From Strix aluco (lineage: Eukaryota; Chordata; Aves; Strigiformes; Strigidae), in NCBI RefSeq assembly GCF_031877795.1, contig NC_133932.1, forward strand, positions 23,376,180 through 23,440,179: a DNA stretch of 64,000 bases, read 5' to 3'. Position numbers and translations under genes: made by a program. The notes below the pieces were generated by a model. The model saw only the letters and a list, made by a program, of their open reading frames with translations, was not told the origin of the DNA and did not search any database. This document shows positions 24,403 through 37,223 of this stretch, one piece after another; position 1 is the first letter of the stretch, and every line of letters begins with the position of its first letter.

Positions 24403-26136
24403 TTAAACCAGGACCTTTTTCTGTGATCTAGCTTTTTTTTTTTTTTTCTTAGACTAAAAATGCATTGATATTGCAAATGAGGATGACTATTACAAACCCA
24501 TCTATTTTCAGACTTCACTTCCATGGTTATTAAAAAGCCCTAACTCAGTCTTGGTCATTAAAATGTAAACATTTTTATTTGAATTTGTGTTTAAGTAGGA
24601 CCAAGTTCAGTAGTGTTTGTTCCCTGAAGTCTGACCTGGACTTGTTTCTAATTTACAAACACTAATATTTAAGCAATTTAAAAGCTAATGTTGTTTATAT
24701 ATGTTCGATGCTAATAATTCTATTCTATTGTATAAATATATATTTACACTGGGAAATCCTTATGAAGTTGAATTAAAGGCAAATGTAAACATTGGGGTTA
24801 ATTTCTGCACATTTTCAAACACATATCAGAAGGGAAGAGTAAAATTGGTCATTATGAGTACATAGTGATGAAAAATGGGTAGACACAATAAAGGATAATT
24901 TCTTTGGTTTCCAGAGCATAATGGAGTATGAATCATATTTAAAATTAACGGCTGAGAAGACAGATCATGATTTGAATGTCATCAGTAGCTATTTTACTCC
25001 TCCCTAGAGCAGCAACAAGCCTTTTATGAGAGATGAGTTCCTGCAAACAAGCCCTTCTAAGCTCTCTGAAAGCTCCTCACTTATAACAGAGCTTTAGAAA
25101 ATGTTTTATTTTTACTTTTTTCAGCGCCCGGAGTAGGGAGAGCAGACCGGGAACACCACCTCACTGTCCAGCAAGTAACATACAGTTATTTGTTTGCAAA
25201 TAATTTTTTTAATGTAACTTTTTCTGGGGTGATGTTGGCAGCGCATATCCTCATTTTCAGATGGTGTGTGGTCCTCCTTTATCCTTTTCTACTTCTGAAA
25301 TACATAGAAATTTCTTCAGCGACTTCTGGTATTTTCACTTTTGGGCAGTGCTGCATCCCCGAGCCTTCACCTGAAGCACCACACCAACGATGATGTTCAA
25401 CACCCTTGAAGACTGCGGTCACACTCCCACCCCTTGCCGAAGCACTTGTCTGTATCTGTGCATCAGCCACTGCAGCACTGATGTCTGGGTGCCTCCTGCC
25501 TCACCTGTGAGAGCAGTTCACCAGCACACACCTCGCTGCCAGTTCTGCAGGGCCTTCTGCTGGCCATCCAAACCTGACCTGTGTGCAGCGCATAGACCCT
25601 AAAGCCTTTGACCAACAGTAGGGCAGTGTCTAATGCAAGTGCTTATTACAACACCACTCTGTTAAACATTTCTTAGTATGTTTATTCTTGTGTATAGGGA
25701 ATGCACTACATTGCCACTTGTTCTAAAACAGCACCCTGGCCAGGGTGGCTTGTGGTCATTAGTGGGAAAGGAAAAGTAGAGGAAAAAGTCAATAAACAGT
25801 ATCTGTGGAAAAAGAATGGTGCTTGCCCTCAACATTTTACTCACACAATAAATGGACCTCAGAGTATATTCCAGTAGTCATTTTGGTCCCTGGAGAAATG
25901 GCACAGTGGAGGGGGACATGCTATTGTTTTTATTTAAGTGAACCTTTAAATGCTGTTGGTGTGTACATGTTGTAGGCAATATGTAAAGATAACTAGTCAA
26001 CAATTAGTCTTTTTCCAGAAGAAGGCATCCTGATGTTTTTGATAGTCAAAGATATTGAGCAGCAATGAAAGAGGAAAATGTGGAGATTTTTGGCTTCTAT
26101 GTGTATATAAAGTAATTAATGCTTTTTGATTTTCAG
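24403..26136. other. Intergenic, no gene seen
   Basis: Contains a T-run at about 24431-24448. A moderately GC-richer segment at about 25330-25610 has short open frames on both strands. No family was recognised, and that segment could be an unidentified old repeat. Confidence 0.45.
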
Positions 26137-26227
26137 AAACAGTCCAGTATTGAAAGTTGAAGTCTGCTGTTGGAGATCAAACTTTTAATAAAAGATGAAG
26201 TGTACCTCTTGTTTTAAAGGACTGTAG
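26137..26227 (+). other. Splice-bounded interval (weak candidate non-coding exon)
   Basis: A pyrimidine-rich acceptor (gctttttgattttcag) ends at 26136 and a donor (ctgtag|gtaaga) follows 26227, enclosing 91 nt. There is no coding potential and no supporting neighbour. Such pairs arise by chance in long AT-rich DNA, so this is only a pointer for transcript data. Confidence 0.12.
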
Positions 26228-27018
26228 GTAAGACCTTTCCTGACATTCAAACTTTGTGTTTACTAAAGCTGTTATGTACTTTCAGTTCACAGGCTGTGCT
26301 TAAGCTGTTGGAGATATTACGGTGGTGTATTACCTTTCATTCTTCCCACCAAATCTCTCATGGCTCATTTGCTGTGCACGATGATATTCTGTGAAATTGT
26401 TTTCATTTTTCAGTAACTTATATCACAGAGTATCCCAGATTTAGCAATAACTATTTCACTGGCAGGCTCCTCTCTCCTCTTCCTTTAGGAACTGCCTCTT
26501 GAAGGGAGCATTCGTAAAGCACGGCCAGTTAGGATCTCAGTTTAAAGGGTCTGCCAAATTATATTGTTTCAATTCAGCACGAAGGCAGGATCACAGGCTG
26601 AAAGCAGGCATTGGAATGGTTCATTCTTTCAAACGAAGATAGACCAGAAAGGATAATTTCATGCATAATATCTAAAATAATAGTCTGACTTCTGGTTTAG
26701 GGCATCATTCTTCATGCTGCACTGTCCTATTTATAGTCTTGGAATGTCAGAAAAATACTTCATATTGTATTTAGGTTCTTCTATTCTTTGGCAGTATCTA
26801 GAAAGATACAGAAGATATTCTGCTAAAGGTAGCTGAAATTTTCTTGAAAAATGTTTCCCTTCACATCATTACAGTATATTGTTTTGCAGGAGTCGAAATG
26901 GGTACAGGGAAAGTTAAGGACTCTAATGATCTGTAGCCTGGCAACTACAACAGTAGCCTGAGATCTGGAAGGCACATACATGCTCAAGTTCTTGCTCTGG
27001 TAAAAACGTTCCTGGGGA
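26228..27018. other. Intergenic, no gene seen
   Basis: AT-rich sequence with no gene-like frame and no repeat that could be named. Confidence 0.5.
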
Positions 27019-27100
27019 GATATATATATAGATACACACACACGCACACATATATATATATTTATATATATATATATGTAAATAACAACAACAACAAAAT
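27019..27100. repeat. Compound microsatellite (TA)n/(CA)n/(AAC)n
   Basis: A (AT)n run, then an interrupted (AC)n run, a second (AT)n block and an (AAC)n tail (aacaacaacaacaaaa) lie end to end. A minus-strand open frame crossing it is an artefact of the repeat. Confidence 0.9.
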
Positions 27101-30100
27101 AAAATCACCTCTCTGCATGCTACTTTTGTACATCCTAGGACATGGCATCCTGACCACCACATGGCAGGATTCTGTCCTCTTAATGTTCTAAAACAAAAAG
27201 GAAAATATTTGAATACACACACCCCCAAAAAACCTTTTGTATAATTTCCTTACTGCAAAGAGACTTGATAAGCTTACTTCTTATTTCAGTGTGATGAAAA
27301 GCTAAATGTGAAAAATTGGAATTTCAAAAAAGTGATTGCTCTCTTTTGATTAGTTATAAGGGGTCATTATGTATTCACTCTACCAGATAGGCTTGCAAAC
27401 TACGTTGAGTAACTCTCTGCTTCTGATGACCCCTCAGTTATCAAAGCACAAGCACGACAGGAAAGTACTTCTCTTTTTCAAATATGGAAGACTGGAAGGG
27501 ATGATAATAGTGGGAAGTTCATGGGGACATGAATAAATGGAAGAAATCCCCTGGTGTGGGAAGACAACTAATGCAAATTATAATCTTAAGTAGTCTAAAC
27601 TGCTACTTCTAAAAATAGCTGTCTCTAGGCATTTCTCTGCTGCACTTCTCATTTTGTATAAGACATACCTGGTACAACATTGTGCTATGTAGGAGTGGAT
27701 GATGGTTTAGAAAGGCAACCCAAATGAAATATGAACAGCTAGTTTCAGTGCTCATAGAAATACATTAGAAAAACATTACACAGGAGCAATAGTTTGAGAT
27801 CCCAAACACGTTTTTTCCCCATTAACGATATTTTAAAATGCAGAAAGCACTTCTGTGAAGCATGAAGGATGGTCAGGGTTAGCTAATGAGGCTGATAGGT
27901 ACAATTGCTGCATGCTTGATCTGTCTTGGATCCTAGTGCTCATTTGGACATGTCTTATTATTGTGTGGGTGTTAATTCTGTCCAGGCTTATAATCAATAG
28001 ATATATGGTCATTCACAGTGTTTATGCCTCTGTCTTAGAAAGCTGGAACAAAGTGATCAGGATGTAGTTTGCTAGGTTCATACAGAAAATTTCTCCTAGA
28101 AACTCTGAGCAAACTAATTGCTGGCATTAACACAGGAGTCATATGAGCTGTGATAATGATACGGATAATGAAACCTGCACCTCTGGCCATCACTCTATCA
28201 CCTATGGGGTCAGCAAAGAATTTATTCAACCCTGAGCTGCATTTTATAATTGGCTATTTGTAGCTGGGAAGATTTTGGTTCTGTATGGTAGCTTCAGATA
28301 TCATTCACTGACTGTAAAAGGGCCTAAGTGCATCAGAAGAAAGCATGGTGGACACACACTGTCAAAGTGTGTTGGAAAACACAGAGTCGAAAACCCGTAA
28401 TTTTCAGTTTTAAACACATGGATCTTTGAGATTTAGAGAAAATAGCCTGAACTGGCAGCTTAGCAATAGCTTAGCAGATTTATAAAAACTGTATATCTGC
28501 CAAATGATGATAACATGATGTTGCATGAACATACTGAACCAAGTGAGGTAGTGCTTTGCTAAATGTAGTTTTGTTTAGGTGAGGTGGCTCCTCAGTCTCA
28601 CAAAAGGGTGGGAATTTCCCACCTTTAATTCTGTACCTGGTATTGTAGCACATCACATTAATGAAAGTATCCCTGATAACGAGATGATAACTAGTCAAGG
28701 ACTCTTGAATGCCTGAAGGTTAACAGTAGGATATTTTTCAGTTGTTTGATAAAAGCTGAATTCAACATGAGACATGGCCATGATTCATTCAGGCTGTGTC
28801 TAGATGCCTAGTTGAGAACAGATTTTGGAAGTCCAATTTTCTGAACTGTAGCATATGCCATGAAAGAGGCACCATTAGGAAGCAGCTCATAAATTATATC
28901 CCTCCAGAAAGCAATTCAGCTTGCATTTCATTCTCTGTTAGCTGTATAAAAAGCCTAGGGAGAGTATGAGCTGGTTTTGAAAAGATTATTTGGCTGGGGC
29001 TTAGGTATTCTGAGTTTATTGGCCCAGGCACATGGGCATAGGTGTCTGCCAATATCAGTAAGTTAAAATGACACCCACAGCAAAAGAATTTGGCAAGCAT
29101 CTTCAGTCTTCCCTGCAAATTATGGCTTACTGCTTAGTAAGACCCATCCCCTCTTTCAATAAAGATGATCAGAAGAGCACTTGTGTAGTTAACTGTAGCC
29201 TCTGAGCTGAGGGGGTCCTCTTCCCTGGCGTGTGGAGCCCACACACAGCAGTGCTAGTTCTCCATTCCCAAAAGTGCAGTCCTACAGCCAGTCAACTGTA
29301 GAAGGAGAAAAGAGGATACTAATAGCCAAGAATTGACCATGAAAAGTTTCTTAAAGTATCCCATATCTTGCACTCATTCATGGTTGATACCAGCCCAAAG
29401 AATTACCAGATTTCCAGTAAGGCACTTTAGTAGTTCAGGTTAGATGCTTAGCTGTAGGAAAATTACTTGGAACAGACCCAAGTTTTGATCATCTAGGTCT
29501 AAAATCTGCTTATTTTTGCCTAGGGTGACATGTCTTTTACTTGCATATTCTTCAGGTATCAGTTCTGCTCCTGGACTTACTCCTGTTTGGAGCAGCTATG
29601 TTAGTAGCTTCAGCTAAAATCAGATCAAGATCCAGGTAATATCCACTTTGGTAAAAAACTCTGGATGCTCAGCACACACCCACAAGATTAGATGGCTGTG
29701 GCTACCATCTTCACTATACTATTTTTCCTGGACAAAGGAGAATGAAGAGCATTTTCACCTTTATAATTTATAATTTAGATTTATAATGAAAGGACATACC
29801 ATCTTAGGTACAGAAGCAATAAATCAAACCAGGTTTAAGTTATTCCAAATGTTTTTCTTATAATTAAAAAACAAAAACAAAACACAAAAAAAATACCCCC
29901 CTCAAACCCTCAACAACAGTAAAGGAGCACACATAGAAATCATAAATAAAAAAATAATCTTCATTTAAATATTACATTTCAAATTATTTCTGGCTCCAAA
30001 ATCACTCCAGAAGTAAAATCTGGTGAAGTAGATTTAACTTTTTAATTTAAATAGCGAAAAGCAGTAGCAATTTTTCCCCCAAGCTTCCTGAACCAGAGGT

Positions 30101-31609
30101 TTCCATTCATATTTTAACATAGTAATTTGGAAAGCATTCACTTACTCTGTTTTTAATCTAGCTAGCTATGTATTACTGATCTGAAGGGGTTCACTCAATC
30201 TACACATTTATTTTATTATGAAAGTCTCAAGAACATTATAAATTTTAAAATAAGTCTAAGAGTTTGGTTTTATAAGATTTTGCAAAATCGAAGTGAAATA
30301 ATTCTGTAACTTTTTAGAATTTAATGTTTCAAAATATGTTATTGGTAATAAAGCTTCAAGGCAAAAATTGCAGCTACAGCATAGCCTAGCAGAGGGATAT
30401 TTCAGTCATTTCTGCTTATTATGTCAGCAGACAGGTGAATCACACCCAAAGATCTCTGTAAAGGCTACTCATACAGTGGATCTGGGCCTTAATTCTGCGA
30501 GGACCTTGCCAAACTATACATGCTGTGTTTTTTACATTCCTACAGGACATCCCATATGTATTGCTTTTTTCTAATTTCCCCAGGAGCAGCTGCACCATCC
30601 CACTATGGTTCTTAACTAGGAAAACAGCATCCAGCACGTGTCTGTCCTGGCAGAGAGCTACAGCCTGCTCACTGACTCCTCCTGGGCAGATTTTAGGACA
30701 AGGACAGAGCGTTGCTATGTATGTTGAATGATTTGCTCTAAGATGGAACTGATACTCCTAGGGGCTGGAACATAAGTGTAAGCTCAGTGACCAGGTGATG
30801 TGACAGAAAAAAAAAATAAAATGCTGCAGGTCTGCCTTATTGTCTGCACGCTGTCAGACGTTGTGAGAATTTTGGATTAAATTTGCTGCCTGAATTTTTG
30901 CTAGTAGCTGGAGGGTACAGTATCAGGCAGTTTTACAACTGTGGCTGCTGCACTGAAACATTAAAAAGATTTTTTTTCCTTGTACTTTTGACCTGTGAGA
31001 CAGGAAACTCCCTGTTCTGAGAATTAAAGCAGCGAGTTTAGTTTAGGTTTCAGTTGCAAGAAATGGAGAATTCTTGATAAGACATTTGCTGAGTTAAGTA
31101 TTTGTTTAAGATTGAAAACAACTCGTGAGTAACATAGGCAGCTAAATTGCACCATCTGGAGCAAGAGGCAGATGTAAGCATCTTTATTTAAAAATCAGTT
31201 TATAAATAATAATAAAAGATGTGTGGAATTTATTTGCTCCTTTTCTGCAGGTAGCAACATTCATGGGAAATAGCTTTGTTAGTTTGTGATTATATCTAGC
31301 ACATGAAGCTTTGTGTAGACATCTGGAATAGATATTTCTTAATCATTTTATATAATAAATCCAGAACAACTGCTAATGATTAATAGGAAACATTGCTTAA
31401 GGACTTCAGACTACCCGACAGCCTGAACAAAGCACAGGCAGATGCTTTAGACAGGCTGTAAGGAAGACACAGAATTATAAGCAAGGCAGGGAAGTGACCT
31501 TTTAGTGTGGCAGGGACTGAAAGTGTCATTATACACCTCAACAGCACATGTTGCACAACTTAGACTGATCCACTGAATACATCTAGACAATCTTGTTTTC
31601 CCTCTGGTA
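27101..31609. other. Intergenic, no gene seen
   Basis: About 4.5 kb of AT-rich sequence. Open frames at 27855-28229, 28480-28698, 28894-29118 and 30368-30731 overlap on both strands and have no domain-like content. An A-rich stretch lies at about 29865-29895. Confidence 0.5.
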
Positions 31610-31690
31610 TTCCGGGCCTTTCAACTTTTAAGTTGGGCATTCAGAAACTGAGGCACATAAATTTATCAGTCATCTTCTAAATTTTATAGA
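31610..31690. repeat. Possible ancient amniote interspersed repeat
   Basis: 'aagttgggcattcagaaact' followed by 'gaggcacataaa' and 'tcagtcatcttctaaatttt' matches, with spacing, an old repeat containing 'gttgggcacccagaaact', 'gaggcacc.aaa' and 'agtcacttttgaaaattt'. Part of the same general group may also be present at 2440 and 15950. The class is not assigned. Confidence 0.35.
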
Positions 31691-32579
31691 GAAAGTGGTA
31701 TTTTTCATAAGAATACAGCAGTTTTGTTTTCACAATACTGATTTGTTGTCAGTAATTAATGAAATGGTAATCGTTTTTGTTACTGAAAATTGCTGGACTT
31801 GATTCACAAAATGACTGTTATTCATTCAATATTTACAGATGGAAGAAAAGAAGCATATGAAAAACAATTTATACATGATCCTCAAAAATTTTTTCAGCTT
31901 CATCTAAGTTCATTCAAAGTGAATATATAAATATAAAGATACAATAAGGTAGTAATCTATGTATATCCAGGCAGAAACAGGCTAAGATTTCGAGCCTCTT
32001 AGGATAAAAACTAATGAAAGAAAAAGACTGCTTAATTAAAGCTTAACATTAAGTTGTGTACTTTTAAAAAGGTCCATCTAATTCAGAGCAATTTATTTCC
32101 AGATGGAAGGCATGCATAAGAAAGATTATACTCACAATAAAAAGAAAAAAACTTTAGCGAGACCAAGACAACCATTAGTAAAGCAACCATTAACACATTT
32201 GTAGAGCTTTGATAGATCTATGAACAGAGTGTTTCAAAGAAGCTGCCCACCGAAGTAGCATAGAAAAGTTTAGGTTTTGAATATATGGCTATTTTCTCAT
32301 GTCAAGAACTCTGATTTAGTTCCAAAGATATTTTATGGTCTGTACAATTAAAATGTGTGCATAAATATAAATGTGCATTGTACTGCTTATCTAAAGAAGT
32401 CTACTAGCTTAATTCTTGTGACATGAGCTAACATACCAAGAAAGGACAAAGTTACTTGTTCTTCAGTACATCTTTGTCTCTAGTGTTAGTTGCTAGTCAG
32501 CATCAGGAAGTGGGATTTATCACAGAGTCTAAAAATTAGGCCCTGGTAATTTTGCTTGGAGAAATTTAATTTAGATTTA
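31691..32579. other. Intergenic, no gene seen
   Basis: AT-rich sequence with no gene-like frame and no repeat that could be named. Confidence 0.5.
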
Positions 32580-33110
32580 ATTAGAGATGGACTGGAGGCA
32601 AGATACAGGTCTTCCATAACCTGTTGTTAATACTGAAGGGGTAAAAGTTACCTTTGTTTTATTGGACCTCCCAGTTGATTGTGACCCATAAAAATCTGCC
32701 TTTTGGGTTAGCTGGCTGTGGCCACAATGGGCTCTCAAACCAGTGCCTGGGGCAGAACTAGTGCCCCTATCAGCAGGGTGACAGGCGTTTGCGTATGCCT
32801 GAGAAATAGGGGCTGGCATTCTATCAGTGCCAACACTGCTTATAAGAACCCTGTGCTTGGGTTTGTTTCTCACAGGCGGGGATGAAACTGTGGGCAAATA
32901 GCATCTTGCTGGCTCACAGCCCTTGCGCAGCTCTTCTCTTTTTTGGACCAGGTGCTCCTGGCCAGGCAGCCTCCCGAGCCCCATCACAAGAGTTTATAAC
33001 TCCTCCTTGTAGTGGTGCCCCCACATCAGGGCACCACCCGGCCATGGCTGCCCTCTGCATCGGCCCCAGCACACCTGAGGTCTGTGTCCTGCAACACACT
33101 ACTTAGGAGT
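32580..33110 (-). mobile_element. GC-richer block, possibly an old LTR in minus orientation
   Basis: This roughly 530-bp block is clearly richer in G and C than its neighbours and has no long coding frame. On the minus strand a TATA-like 'ttataaa' (complement of 32993-32999) lies about 335 bp before an 'aataaa' (complement of 32658-32663), an order compatible with U3-R of an LTR. No TG...CA ends or target duplication were found and no family was recognised. It could equally be another repeat class. Confidence 0.3.
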
Positions 33111-34214
33111 GGATCCCCACATGCTTGCGCAAGGGTTTTTAGTTATCGGTGATACCTCTACCTTGGACACAGGGTTGTATGTATACAGAGCTCCTTTCAG
33201 GACTAGCGTCTCCATCTAACTTTAGGAATTAAAGTTTTAGCACCAGTACTGAGTTGCTAGAACTGTCCCTCTGGTCCTGTTTCTAAACTTGGTTTGTTAC
33301 TTAATACAGCTGCATTTCACGTTGGTTCATGGTAACTACCTTTGCATGTCTGAGGACAGAACCTGACTAACCTCTTTTTCTACTATTAATCAGCCCTAAC
33401 TCTTTTATCTTTGTTTTATAATAGTTATTTTTCATTAAATTATCATTCTTTAAAAAGTATTTGTGTTCTTCCTATTGTCAGGAAAAAAGCTAAAATACCA
33501 TCATGAATCAAAACCAATCAAAATCTGCAGAAAACAAAAGCTAATCAGCAGGTTTAAGGAGAAGGCTTAATATTCTCAAAATATTTTCAGAATACTTTAA
33601 CTTTTAAATTAGTATTTTTGAAAACATAAAGTGTCCAGTGCAGCATATCAATAATTTGAAACTTTCAGTTAAAAAGCAGAAGTTAGAAGTTGATCTTTCC
33701 CCTGTGCATTGACATGGCATTGTCTGGTGATCTGAGAATCCTGTAATGGCACTGAGCACCTCAGGAATGACTGAAGAGCACCTCCAAGCCCAGTACTTTT
33801 TTCCTGCCAGACGACGATGCTAGAAGTTTTAAAAGGATTGCTCTTGCAGTATAGGGTCTTTCAGCAGTGTCGTGCGGAAGTTGAATACCTGTAGGCTGCT
33901 GGTCGACAGTTGCTTTCTCATTTGTGATTATACCTCTTTCATTACATTTAAGAGCTTTGCTACAGATGAGTAGCATATGGTATTGGCTACAGAGATGAGA
34001 CTTTAATGAGATATAGAACACACCAACAAAATGCATGTTAAATTGCAATGACATGCTTGTGTTGGTAGCATGTGATGTTGTGAAATTAAATTCCTGACAA
34101 AACAATACAAACAAATGCACTTCAGCAAGCATGCAGTCACCAGACTTGTTCGCAAGTTGGTCCAGGAGACAGGGCAAGTGGGGGGCCACTGGGAGGGAGG
34201 AGGGGTTGGGTTCT
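33111..34214. other. Intergenic, no gene seen
   Basis: AT-rich sequence. A 142-codon minus-strand open frame at 33761-34189 has no recognisable domain and no promoter or splice context, and is considered chance. Confidence 0.45.
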
Positions 34215-34340
34215 TTCCTCGTTCTGCTACTGATTTGCTGTGTAATTTCGTAAATGTCATTTCACCTTTTTTCTCTCATTTTGCACATGGACATAATGAG
34301 GCATGGTATTACTTACTTGAAGATGTAGAGATAAAGTGGT
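34215..34340 (+). repeat. MIR (CORE-SINE) relic
   Basis: The + strand follows the MIR core closely and in order. 'gttctgctactgatttgctg' is followed by 'tgtaatttcgtaaatgtcat' and 'ttcacctttttt' (the 'tgtgaccttgggcaagtcacttaacctctct' region). Next come 'tcattttgcacatgg' and 'acataatga' (the 'tctgtaaaatggggataat' region), then 'ggtattacttacttga' (the 'tacctacctca' region). About 125 bp is recognisable. This is the clearest of the three MIR relics in the window. Confidence 0.8.
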
Positions 34341-35811
34341 AAGTGTGACTGCTGACACAGAAGGGTCTTCCAAAAATTGTTGCATCTATCTTACACATAC
34401 ACGATTTCAAAGAGATAGCTAAACAATAAAAATTACAATCAACAATAGACCAAGTGATACTTGCTGTAACCTGGAGCCATGCACACTATTTAATTAGCGC
34501 CACTGAAAATTTTCCATCAGGGAATACAAGAGCCAGTCTTCTATTCAGCTCAAGGAGCAACTATTGAGCCTGCAGAAGGAAACAGACAGCAGTAGCTCTG
34601 AGTACTTCTGACACTTCGGTTTTCATGCCTGGCCTCCCAAATCACCCATTTTTTGCAAGGAAGAGTAAAAGTAATAACGCTAATAATATTGTTGCAAGTA
34701 GTTCAGAAGGTTTGGAAGGGCTTGGTAACATCATTACTCTGTCTTGGGAGAGATTGAAGAAATTAAATGTTAGGTTCCTAGCCAAGGAATACAGATCCAA
34801 CAGATATAACCTTGGTTGCACCATTTGGAGGATAAAATAAAGCTATAAGTATTCCATTAAGACTGCTCCACTTGGGTCCTTCTACTACTCTCTAAGCTTC
34901 CTCTTGCCTTTCCCCAGATGTGGAGAAATACATGTCAGAAAAGTATGTAAACATCTCCTTTTCCTACCATGCTTAGGGAGAAACAGCCAGCTAATTAAAA
35001 ATAGCAGCTTCCATCCACTCAGCCTTCCCAAGGCATCCCGAGCCTTGTGGTGGAAATGTATTTTTAAGAAAAAAAATACATTTTGTCTCTTTATGAAGAG
35101 TTTATTCATGTCTGTTTCACCTTAACAAAGTTTGGAAAGCTAAAAGTAAAGAAAGCTTGCAGTGCAAGTTATCGAGAAATTGCATTTTTCAGGTACAAGA
35201 ATTTTCTAGGAAGTACCACTAGATTTGAACTAGAAATAGTCTCAAACCAAAAGATTCAATCATTTGCAAACTTTAATGAAATCCAGATCTCTCTGTGAAC
35301 TTAATGGGTCGTCTTTTATATCTGTTGTAGAATTTAAACTAAAATCTAATTCTGGATGCAATTTTACCTATTTAGAACATGTTTGAAACAGAGCCAGTTC
35401 TAGTATTCTTGGGGAAAACCCCCCTGAAGAATAGTAGTTGCCTCATCCGTAAAATAGCTCTAAGATACATGAACTGCAGGTGAGTACAGACACTCTTAGG
35501 ATAGCTTTAAAGTAGGTAACTCTGGAAATTTAGCTTCAGGAGCTCAACATTAGCTAGCCCTGGTTACCAAACCAGATGCCAAGGTGAGTTTTGCACCATG
35601 CTGATCTTCATGACACCTTTATCAGTCAGACAGCAGTGGCCACACGAGGGAATTAAAAGCCATCTTCAATATGCAACATGCTGGCCATGTGCACATATTT
35701 GTGGACTATGCTGTATCTTTTACTACTGATGTACTCTGTTCGCTGCTTTTTGAAAGATGGAAATCTCTGTCTTAATGCTACTAACAGAAAGTATTTTCTT
35801 GTCCTTTGCAG
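34341..35811. other. Intergenic, no gene seen
   Basis: AT-rich sequence. The run 'ttgcctcatccgtaaaatag' at about 35438-35457 weakly recalls a MIR core, but nothing around it supports an element. Confidence 0.45.
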
Positions 35812-35992
35812 AGCAAAAGGACAATAATAACATCTTCTTTCAGCAGTCACGGAGCAGAAGGAAAAATCAGTTTAATTTGTGGTGAGGATTTTCAGGATAT
35901 GCTTTGGTTTATTTCATTATGTTTACCGAGCAATATGAGCGTACTTTCCATGCCAAGGCTCCACCACGGTTGCATTGCCGTGGAAAGGCCAG
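35812..35992 (+). other. Splice-bounded interval (candidate exon, possibly lncRNA)
   Basis: A strong acceptor (tattttcttgtcctttgcag) ends at 35811 and a strong donor (ggccag|gtaaga) follows 35992. The 181-nt interval is open in one frame throughout, but the translated residues resemble no family I know. The phase it would leave (1 nt over) does not continue openly into the next candidate at 37144. Chance cannot be excluded, and if transcribed it is more likely non-coding. Confidence 0.2.
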
Positions 35993-37143
35993 GTAAGAAG
36001 TAGGGTAGGTAGTCTGAGCCCCAGGAGCTGTTGAATTGAGATTACCCTCAACCCAGCTCACGTTATCTCCTAGTGAAGAGGTAAGGCCCAGAGAACACCT
36101 TTTATTCCCTACGTGTAAGTCATTTTAAGAACTTCAGACTTCCAGCGCCTATGGTATGTGCATTTCTGGCAGAGAGCTTTAGGATCAATAAAAATTTGTG
36201 GACACTTTTTCTTATGGTTTCTATGCCAGCTAGTTTCTACAAAATAATATTGTCCAATCTTAAGGAAAAAATAAAAAAGTGTCTTTGAAATCATTCAGAC
36301 AGAGACCAAGGGTCTGAGACACTGTCTGTGTGGATCTGACAGTGTGGAAAGATGATTGGAGAGGGAGCTGAAATATCTAGCTCAGCATTTTCATTTGTAC
36401 TTGCTCCCTCATTCATGCTTCTCTCCCTGCCAGCGCATCCTTGTTTATCTCTTACCTTGAGTCAAATGTATTGTGCTATTCTGAGAGATATTTTCCAAAG
36501 GAGCTGCAGCATCTCCTTGGGATGATGGCTCCTGGTAAAAAGATTCTTTGTTCACTTGGTTACGCACAAAGCATCATCTGTTTCCTCCTAATAGGTTTTT
36601 CTTCTAGGTAAATGTCTTTTAACAACTGGAATTAGAAACAAATTATATTCAGCTATTCAGACCTTGCAAAAAAGGAGCTAAGACTGTCAGCCTTATGCCT
36701 TTGTATTTTTCCATTTGAAAAGTGGGCTAAAGTACAAATGCTGTACCGTGCCCACTGCTCTCAAGAGTACATGAATAGTATTTATATACGTACATATTTT
36801 TTAAAATATATCCTGTAATTGGTATAATACATATATCATGTTTGCAGATGTTCCAGTGATAGCAAGTTAGAAAAGTATATGATAACAGGTTTTTTCAGTC
36901 CATTTAGCCATTGTATTGCATGAAGGGAAAGATTATATACCTAGCTGATTTTTTTCAACAGTGAACGGTAGCTCTTCAATTATATTCTCACTACCTTTAT
37001 CAGGGCTATTATCATCAGTAAAAATTCTCACATGTTTTTGCAGGATGGGGATTGTGCATCTATACTACGGAAACACAATAATCAATGAGTGTGGTACCTG
37101 GACAGCTATGTGCTTAGAAATTAATTTTGTTTTTTTATTATAG
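35993..37143. other. Intergenic, no gene seen
   Basis: AT-rich sequence between two splice-bounded intervals. Nothing was recognised. Confidence 0.5.
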
Positions 37144-37223
37144 AGAAAGACGAAGAACGAAACTTTGGGAAAGAGAGTTTCCCTTATTAAATATTTACCA
37201 TTTCAGCTCCAGAGTCAGGAAAG
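37144..37223 (+). other. Splice-bounded interval (candidate exon, possibly lncRNA)
   Basis: An acceptor with a T-rich tract (attttgtttttttattatag) ends at 37143 and a good donor (ggaaag|gtaagc) follows 37223, enclosing 80 nt. Two frames are open, but neither gives a recognisable peptide. It lies 1.15 kb downstream of a similar interval and 1.3 kb upstream of another. Confidence 0.17.

Noticed and set aside
33761-34189. 142-codon minus-strand open frame
   Set aside because: No motif or homologue recognised; it overlaps another frame and ends next to a MIR relic.
35437-35462. Fourth MIR candidate (ttgcctcatccgtaaaatag)
   Set aside because: Only about 20 bp match and the flanks do not continue the MIR order.
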